This document shows, one piece after another, positions 59,059 to 64,000 of a stretch of DNA of 64,000 bases. Positions within the stretch are counted from its first letter, which is position 1, and the number at the start of each line of letters is the position of its first letter. Made by a program: the position numbers and the translations under genes. The stretch spans positions 165,372 to 229,371 of the forward strand of contig NZ_VNHJ01000005.1 in assembly GCF_008124525.1 (NCBI RefSeq), given 5' to 3'. Origin of the DNA: Oceanicella actignis (GTDB taxonomy: Bacteria; Pseudomonadota; Alphaproteobacteria; Rhodobacterales; Rhodobacteraceae). The notes under the pieces are model-generated. The model was not told where the DNA came from, did no database searches, and saw nothing but the letters and a program-made list of their open reading frames with translations.

Positions 59059-59816
59059 CGCTGGATTTCAACCATAGACCGGGCATCGCCGAACGCATCA
59101 ACGCCGCCGTCGACGCCGCCCTCGAGGCGGAGCGCGCCGCGACCCCACCGCGGGACTATCTCGGCGCCTCCCGCCTGGGGCAGTCCTGCGAGCGGGCGCT
59201 GCAGTTCGAGTTTGCCCATGCGCCGAAGGACGAGGGCCAGGAGTTTTCAGGCCGCTCGCTGCGCATCTTCGCCATTGGCCATGCGCTCGAGGATCTCGCC
59301 GTCAAGTGGCTGCGCGCCGCGGGGCTCGATCTCGTCACCCGGAAGCGCGACGGCGGCCAGTTCGGCTTTTCGGTCGCCGGCGGGCGCATCCGCGGCCATG
59401 TCGACGGGATCGTCATGGGCGCCCCCGCCGCCATGGGTCTGCGCACGCCCGCTCTCTGGGAATGCAAGACGATGAACGCGAAGAACTGGCGCGAGACTGT
59501 GGCCAAGGGCGTGACCGTGGCGAAGCCCGTCTATGCCGCCCAGATCGCGCTCTACCAGGCCTACATGGAAGCGAGCGTGCCGGGCCTCTCGGCCAACCCG
59601 GCGCTCTTCACCGCGATCAACAAGGACACGGCCGAGCTGCACCACGAGCTCGTGCCCTTCGACGCCGAACTCGCGCAGCGCATGTCGGATCGCGCGGTGC
59701 GGATCCTGCGGGCCACCGACGCGGGCGAGTTGCTGCCGCGCGTGGCCCGGAACCGCGACTTCTACGAGTGCCGCTTCTGCCCCTGGGCCGAACGCTGTTG
59801 GGGGCTGCCCGGATGA
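59055..59816 (+). CDS. Cas4/RecB-like PD-(D/E)xK exonuclease with putative Fe-S cluster
   Basis: A 253-residue nuclease. The catalytic core is GHVDGIV followed by LWECKTMNAKNW (motifs D and E-x-K) and a QIALYQAYM helix. One cysteine near the N-terminus (GQSCERAL) and a C-terminal set CRFCPWAERC give the four-cysteine layout of the Fe-S staple in Cas4, AddB and related nucleases. It probably resects DNA for phage recombination. It overlaps both neighbours by four bases. No Cas1 or CRISPR array is nearby. Confidence 0.9.
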   Translation: MTLDFNHRPGIAERINAAVDAALEAERAATPPRDYLGASRLGQSCERALQFEFAHAPKDEGQEFSGRSLRIFAIGHALEDLAVKWLRAAGLDLVTRKRDGGQFGFSVAGGRIRGHVDGIVMGAPAAMGLRTPALWECKTMNAKNWRETVAKGVTVAKPVYAAQIALYQAYMEASVPGLSANPALFTAINKDTAELHHELVPFDAELAQRMSDRAVRILRATDAGELLPRVARNRDFYECRFCPWAERCWGLPG

Positions 59817-62179
59817 GCGACGCCCCCAAGGACCCGCCCGAACCACCCGAGGACACCGACATGCGCGACGACAGCACGACCGACCAACCCGAGGCCAACC
59901 TGGTCCATTTCAACCCCTGGCGCGATTTCAACGACGCGGCGCCTATGCTCGACCCGTTCGGTGACGAACCCGACCCCGAGCAGATCGCCTCTTTCATGGA
60001 GGTGGTGTTCGGCTACTGCGACGGGCTGATCCCGGTGCGCAGCTTCATCGACAAGGGCCAGGGGATCGACGGCCGGCCGCATAACATCTGGATCGCGGCC
60101 GACGATACGGCGCCCGGCAAGATGGCGATCTTCGCTGACTGGGCCGCGCGCGAGGGGGCCGCGGTCTACGTCATCCCCGGCACGGTCGCGGAAACCGGCC
60201 AGGCCAAGGCTACCGATGTGGCGCAGATGCAGGCCGTGGTCGTCGACATCGACAGCGGCGACATTGCCGCCAAGCGCGCCCATCTGGAGCGCCATCTCGG
60301 CCCGCCCACCATGGTGGTGGAAAGCGGCGGCATCACGCCCGAGGGCCAGCACAAGGCCCACGTCTGGTGGAAGCTCACCGAGCCCGCCGAGGGCGACGAT
60401 ATCCGGCGCCTCTGCCGGTTGCGCGGCGACATCGCCGCCAAGGTCGGGGGCGACATGCATTTCCGCTCGGCGCATCAGCCGATCCGGGTGGCGGGCTCGG
60501 TCCATTACAAGAACGGCCTCAAGACGCTGGTGCGGATCGTGGAGTTGAACGCCGGGCTGGAACGCGACCTCGACGAGTTCGCCGAGGCCGTGGCCGACAT
60601 GCCGCCCGCGCCGGGCGTGAACCTTACGCCGGATTTTGCCACGACTGACAAGCCCGCCGTGGAGGATGTGCTGGTCACCCCGGTGCGCGAGGGTGGCACC
60701 GACGACTGGTCGCGCTTCGAGGGGGCCTCCGCCGCCATCGGGTATTTCATCCGGCTGGTCCATGAAGGCCGCCTCTCGAAGAACGAGGGCTGGGAGGCGA
60801 TCTGCGGCTACAATGCGGCAATGCTGCGGCCGCAGTGGCCGGTGGAACGGCTCAAACGGGAATCCGAACGCCTCTGGGCCCGCCATGTCGAGCGCCACGG
60901 GCCGCCGCTGGTCCGGCTGGACAGCGCCGCGCCGGTGCCGGACGAGATGCCCAGCTTCACGCTGGGGCAGCTGCTCGACGACCAGAGCCCCATGCCCGCC
61001 GACCTGATCGGCCCCCGCGTGCTGACGCCGGGCGGCCTCCTGGTGCTGGGCGGCGCGCCCAAGGTGGGCAAGAGCGATCTGCTGATCGCATTGCTGGTGC
61101 ACATGGCCGCCGGGGTGGCTTTCCTCGGTTTCACGCCTCCACGGCCCTTGCGCATCTTCTACCTGCAGGCGGAGATCCAGTATCACTACCTGCGCGAGCG
61201 GATGCAGCAGATCGGCCTGCCAGCGGACCTGATCGCCGCCGCGCGCGACAACCTCGTCGTCACCCCGAAGCTGAAAATGCTGCTCGATGCCGAGGGCAGC
61301 GCCCGCGTGGCCGCGGCGATCAGGGCGGCGTTCCCCGACGATCCGCTCGACATCCTCTGCATCGACCCGATCCGCAACCTCTTCGACGGCGGGCCAGACG
61401 GCGGCGGCGAGAACGACAACGCCGCGATGATGTTCTTTCTTAAGGACCGCGTCGAGGTGCTGCGCGACCACGTCAACCCGGATTGCGGCGTGATCCTCGT
61501 CCACCACACCAAGAAGCTGTCGAAACACCAGGTGAAGGAGGATCCCTTCCTGGCGCTCTCCGGCGCCAGCGCGCTCAGGGGTTTCTACACGACGGGTTTG
61601 ATCCTGCACCGGCCGGACGAGGACGCATCGGAACGGAAGCTGGAGATCGAGCTCAGGAACGGCCCCGCGCTGAAGCCCAAGCTCGTCGACAAGGTCAAGG
61701 GGGCCTGGGTCGAGGTCAACCCGATGAACGAACGGCTCGTGCGCGCCGAACAGGGCGCTAAGTTCGATGCCGAGCGCGTGCGGAAACAGGACGTGATCCT
61801 TGCCCTGTTGCTCGACGAAGCGGCCGAGGGGCGGCTTTACACCTCCACCCAGTTCGGGGCGGCCTTCGAGAACCAGCACGGTCTGGGCAGTCAATACACC
61901 ATCCGCGACCGGCTGAGCGTGCTGGCGACCAAGGGCTTCGTGAAATTCCGTCGCGACCTGGCCGAACATGGCTACCCCGCCACAAGATCACACTTCGGCT
62001 ACCTCTGCGTGGAGGGCATGCGGTTTGGCCGCGATCCGGTGGTCGATGCCGAGACCGGGGAGGTCCTGGCGGAGGGTGAACCGGTCCTGCCGACTCATTT
62101 CAAATGCCCCCATTCCGGGCGCGCCAGGGAGGTCGAGAACCCCGCCGTCTGGGTCTATCCGGAGGGGCTCGATGAGTGA
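59813..62179 (+). CDS. primase-helicase (RepA/AAA_25-type) replication protein
   Basis: A 788-residue protein. The N-terminal part is primase-like, with VVVDIDSGD, followed by HVWWKLTEP and a second conserved FRSAHQPIRVAGSVHYKNG, typical of RepB-type primases. The C-terminal part is a RepA-like hexameric helicase: Walker A GGAPKVGKSD, Walker B ILCIDPIRNLFDGG, and VILVHHTKKLSK. It is the likely replication initiator/primase of the element. The iteron cluster starts five bases after its stop. Confidence 0.88.
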   Translation: MSDAPKDPPEPPEDTDMRDDSTTDQPEANLVHFNPWRDFNDAAPMLDPFGDEPDPEQIASFMEVVFGYCDGLIPVRSFIDKGQGIDGRPHNIWIAADDTAPGKMAIFADWAAREGAAVYVIPGTVAETGQAKATDVAQMQAVVVDIDSGDIAAKRAHLERHLGPPTMVVESGGITPEGQHKAHVWWKLTEPAEGDDIRRLCRLRGDIAAKVGGDMHFRSAHQPIRVAGSVHYKNGLKTLVRIVELNAGLERDLDEFAEAVADMPPAPGVNLTPDFATTDKPAVEDVLVTPVREGGTDDWSRFEGASAAIGYFIRLVHEGRLSKNEGWEAICGYNAAMLRPQWPVERLKRESERLWARHVERHGPPLVRLDSAAPVPDEMPSFTLGQLLDDQSPMPADLIGPRVLTPGGLLVLGGAPKVGKSDLLIALLVHMAAGVAFLGFTPPRPLRIFYLQAEIQYHYLRERMQQIGLPADLIAAARDNLVVTPKLKMLLDAEGSARVAAAIRAAFPDDPLDILCIDPIRNLFDGGPDGGGENDNAAMMFFLKDRVEVLRDHVNPDCGVILVHHTKKLSKHQVKEDPFLALSGASALRGFYTTGLILHRPDEDASERKLEIELRNGPALKPKLVDKVKGAWVEVNPMNERLVRAEQGAKFDAERVRKQDVILALLLDEAAEGRLYTSTQFGAAFENQHGLGSQYTIRDRLSVLATKGFVKFRRDLAEHGYPATRSHFGYLCVEGMRFGRDPVVDAETGEVLAEGEPVLPTHFKCPHSGRAREVENPAVWVYPEGLDE

Positions 62180-62183
62180 CTTC

Positions 62184-62290
62184 GTCATATGACAAAGGCC
62201 TTAGTCATCCTCATGCCTTGTCATGAATCCAATGAAATCAACAACTTGGCGATGACGATGACAAAGGCCTCTGTCATGCCCCTTTGTCAT
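62184..62290. repeat. ATGACAAAGG iteron cluster, candidate origin or operator
   Basis: ATGACAAAGGCCT occurs at 62189-62201 and 62258-62270; both are followed two bases later by GTCAT. ATGACAAAGG occurs perfectly inverted at 62281-62290 (CCTTTGTCAT), and with one base missing at 62216-62224. In all, the pentamer ATGAC/GTCAT appears eight times in 107 bases. The area is AT-rich and directly follows the primase-helicase gene, the usual site of iteron origins. No gene is otherwise present between 62180 and 62534, apart from a possible 41-residue frame. Confidence 0.75.
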
Positions 62291-62354
62291 CCAAAACGGG
62301 AGAAAGAAACGTGAAAACAGAGACTTGCAAGGATCCGATGAAGAAGAGTGGAAA

Positions 62355-62409
62355 CCCCCATACTCCGTATGGGGGCCAACCTGAAGGTTTGGCCCCCATC
62401 CATACGGAG
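62355..62409. promoter_or_regulatory. alternative RNA hairpins upstream of the RuvC-like gene
   Basis: CCCCCATAC (62355-62363) pairs with GTATGGGGG (62367-62375) as a small hairpin. The same GTATGGGGG and its flank (62363-62381) can instead pair with 62386-62409, which ends CCATACGGAG, around a TGAA loop, giving a much longer stem. The two are mutually exclusive, as in attenuators. No T-run follows. The RuvC-like gene starts 126 bases later. Confidence 0.55.
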
Positions 62410-62534
62410 CGGAGCATCCGCGCGCGTGGGCTTTGACCTTCCCTGAACCCCAATCCGACGACGGCGGCCGGTACCGCCAAGCATCAACCGCCGTCGTCTT
62501 CCGCCCGAGCAGCCACCAGAAAAGGAGACCACCC

Positions 62535-63056
62535 ATGGCTGATACGACTCTGTCCGGCACCGAGCCGGGCGCAACCCTGAATCCGCCGTCACGCACCATC
62601 CTCGCCCTCGATCTGGGCACCACGACAGGCTGGGCGTTGCTCGGCCATGACGGTCTGATCACCACCGGCACGGTCAGCTTCCGCCCCGGCCGCTTCGACG
62701 GCGGCGGCATGCGCTATCTGCGCTTCACCAACTGGCTGACTGAGATCGATCGGCTCTCGGGGCCGGTGGAAGCGATCTGGTTCGAGGAAGTCCGCCGCCA
62801 TGCGGGCACCGACGCGGCCCACGTTTACGGCGGGCTCATGGCCACGCTGACCGCATGGGCCGAACTGCGAGGCGTGCCTTACGAGGGCGTTCCGGTGGGC
62901 ACCATCAAGCGCCACGCCACCGGCAAGGGCAATGCGCCGAAGCAAGCCATGATCGACGCGGCCCGCGCCCGGGGCTTCAGTCCGGCCGACGACAACGAGG
63001 CCGATGCCATCGCGATCCTGATGTGGGCGATCGAGACCAAGGGCGGGCTGGCATGA
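62535..63056 (+). CDS. RuvC-like Holliday-junction resolvase
   Basis: A 173-residue RNase H-fold nuclease. Catalytic acidic residues are in LALDLGTTTGWALL (Asp), IWFEEVRRHAG (Glu) and PADDNEADAIAI (Asp pair), the RuvC order. Phages often carry such resolvases to process recombination intermediates. AAAGGAGACC lies upstream of the ATG at 62535. Confidence 0.88.
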   Translation: MADTTLSGTEPGATLNPPSRTILALDLGTTTGWALLGHDGLITTGTVSFRPGRFDGGGMRYLRFTNWLTEIDRLSGPVEAIWFEEVRRHAGTDAAHVYGGLMATLTAWAELRGVPYEGVPVGTIKRHATGKGNAPKQAMIDAARARGFSPADDNEADAIAILMWAIETKGGLA

Positions 63057-63259
63057 AGGCGATGCGCTTCACACCGCCGGGCTATGGCGGGCGGCGACGC
63101 GATCCCGATGAGGTCAAGCGCGACGGCTGGCGGGAGCAGGGCCTGCTGGCAGTTTCCCTTGACGACCAACGGCTTACTTGGCCTGAGCGTGAACTGGTGC
63201 GGCAACTCGGCGAGCGTCTTTACGGCGCGCGCCTCGACAAGACGGAGGACAAACGATGA
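63053..63259 (+). CDS. small phage protein, unknown
   Basis: A 68-residue basic protein overlapping the RuvC-like gene by four bases and the next start by four bases. It begins MRFTPPGYGGRRRDPDEVKRDGW and ends RQLGERLYGARLDKTEDKR. The RRxP-rich N-terminus and position suggest a nucleic-acid-associated accessory protein. No family recognised. Confidence 0.75.
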   Translation: MKAMRFTPPGYGGRRRDPDEVKRDGWREQGLLAVSLDDQRLTWPERELVRQLGERLYGARLDKTEDKR

Positions 63260-63729
63260 CCCATTGGACACCCGCCCTCGTGGAGGAACGGCTCGCGGAA
63301 GCGGCCTTGGTCCTGCGACGGCTCCCGGACCCGCGCCGGCGCGGATACTTCTCGACCTGGCCCGAGATCGTCCACAGCTTTGCCGACAAGGTTGGCCAGG
63401 AGCCGAAGCAGATGCGCGTGCTGCCCTCGCCGCAGGCGATCAGCCGGATGGAGGAGACGCTGACCTGGGCGTCCTGCCTCGAGCCCATCGACGGCAAGAT
63501 CGTCTGGATGAAGGCGCATGGCGAACGCTGGAAGGAGATCTGCTACGCCGTGGGCCTGCAACGGGCGGCGGCCCATCAGCATTGGGCCTACGGGCTTTCG
63601 GTCATCGCGCTGACCTTGAACCGGCAGCCGGTCAACCGACAGCTTTCCAAGCGCAAGCTGATCTGTTCCCTTAACCTTCTTTCCGTGCGATACAGGGAAA
63701 GGAGGACCATCTCATGGGACAATCATTGA
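63256..63729 (+). CDS. DUF6362-like phage protein, 3' end altered by IS insertion
   Basis: A 157-residue frame. The first about 130 residues are coherent (LVEERLAEAALVLRRLPDPRRRGYFSTWPEI, then SRMEETLTWASCLEPIDGKIVWMKAHGERWKEICYAVGLQRAAAHQHWAYGLSVIALTL) with an HTH-like end, matching DUF6362 proteins of rhodobacterial phages. The last about 20 residues (from CSLNLL) differ in character and are encoded by the left end of the IS element, so the native C-terminus is probably lost. Confidence 0.8.
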   Translation: MTHWTPALVEERLAEAALVLRRLPDPRRRGYFSTWPEIVHSFADKVGQEPKQMRVLPSPQAISRMEETLTWASCLEPIDGKIVWMKAHGERWKEICYAVGLQRAAAHQHWAYGLSVIALTLNRQPVNRQLSKRKLICSLNLLSVRYRERRTISWDNH

Positions 63730-64000
63730 CAGCAAAGAAGCGCGGGTCGCGTGACGCGGCGACGAAGGTGGCCGAGCAGCGCCTGAGCGTGCTTGAACTG
63801 GCCAGAGAGCTTGGCAACGTCGCCGAGGCATGCCGGCGGCGGGGCATGGACCGCACCAGCTTCTACGAATGGCGGCGGCGGTTTCAGACCCACGGCTTCG
63901 AGGGGCTGAAGGACCTGCCGCCGATCCACAAGAGCCACCCGCAGACGACCCCGCCGGAGACGGTGGAGAAGATCAAGGCGCTGGCGCTCGAGCACCCGGC
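63664..64000 (+). mobile_element. IS481-family insertion sequence, left part (transposase cut by window edge)
   Basis: The transposase frame starts at ATG 63714 (preceded by AAAGGAGG) and runs open to the end of the window. Its first 95 residues carry the IS481-type HTH: RLSVLELARELGNVAEACRRRGMDRTSFYEWRRRFQ, then GFEGLKDLPPIHKSHPQTTP. The left terminus is placed at TGTTCCC (63664), as IS481 ends begin with TGT, inside the 3' end of the DUF6362 gene. The catalytic DDE domain and the right end lie outside. Confidence 0.82.

Noticed and set aside
59055..59816. Cas4 as part of a CRISPR-Cas system
   Set aside because: No cas1, cas2 or array is present; the neighbours are phage recombination and replication genes.
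62201..62710. A 169-codon minus-strand frame across the iteron and hairpin region
   Set aside because: It runs through the repeats and into the start of the RuvC-like gene, has no ribosome site and no coherent protein.

Overview
The window is very GC-rich and its genes point to an alphaproteobacterium of the Rhodobacterales (Rhodobacter/Paracoccus/roseobacter type). The evidence is a SciP-CtrA cell-cycle pair with GANTC (CcrM) sites in the ctrA leader, an NDUFS4-type complex I subunit, heterotetrameric sarcosine oxidase genes, an smo-type polyol transporter with Entner-Doudoroff genes, and a VPLPA-type C-terminal sorting tail. These assignments rest on protein motifs read by eye; no database was searched.

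Layout. 0-4.4 kb: sarcosine oxidase soxD-A-G ending in a strong terminator, with no soxB upstream. 4.4-13 kb: housekeeping genes (uvrB, NDUFS4-like, mnmA, sciP, ctrA, ligA). 12.6-15.4 kb: flagellar genes (FlgN-like, rod-binding protein, fliK, flgD), followed by tRNA-Pro. 16-21 kb: a LysR regulator divergent from dabB-dabA, a bicarbonate-uptake (DAB) system with all four predicted zinc-site residues present. 21.2-24.6 kb: a leftward stress operon (fasciclin protein, decayed photolyase, SDR, iron-sulfur photolyase) behind a promoter matching the singlet-oxygen sigma-E consensus. 24.9-26.3 kb: a secreted three-module tail-collar protein. 26.6-29.3 kb: nitric-oxide response genes (cytochrome b561, nsrR, truncated globin, nnrS). 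29.4-36.3 kb: a LacI regulator, polyol ABC transporter and mannitol-type dehydrogenase. 36.4-43.6 kb: the convergent operon fructokinase-zwf-pgl-edd-pgi-eda. Together the last two blocks encode an almost complete route from a hexitol through fructose, F6P, G6P and KDPG to pyruvate plus GAP. A ROK regulator and kynureninase follow.

From tRNA-Ser (46.3 kb) to the right edge the window enters a mobile island. It carries a DUF3883 nuclease-like gene, a four-gene overlapping serine-recombinase module, and a strikingly low-GC two-gene cassette (DprA-like protein plus phosphoribosyltransferase). A CI/LexA-like repressor follows, and then a rightward phage-type early region: excisionase-like HTH, Sak4-like ATPase, OB-fold-like protein, helicase, Cas4/RecB-like nuclease, primase-helicase, RuvC-like resolvase and DUF6362 protein. 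Two repeat clusters, a helically phased GGGGGAT array at 54.2 kb and ATGACAAAGG iterons at 62.2 kb, bracket the replication genes and look like operator or origin elements. An IS481-type insertion sequence starts at about 63,664 and runs off the edge.

The best candidate for an undescribed system is the DprA-like/phosphoribosyltransferase cassette at 50.3-51.9 kb. It has foreign base composition, translationally coupled genes, no competence neighbours, and lies between the integration and repressor modules of a mobile element, where defence or counter-defence cargo is common.
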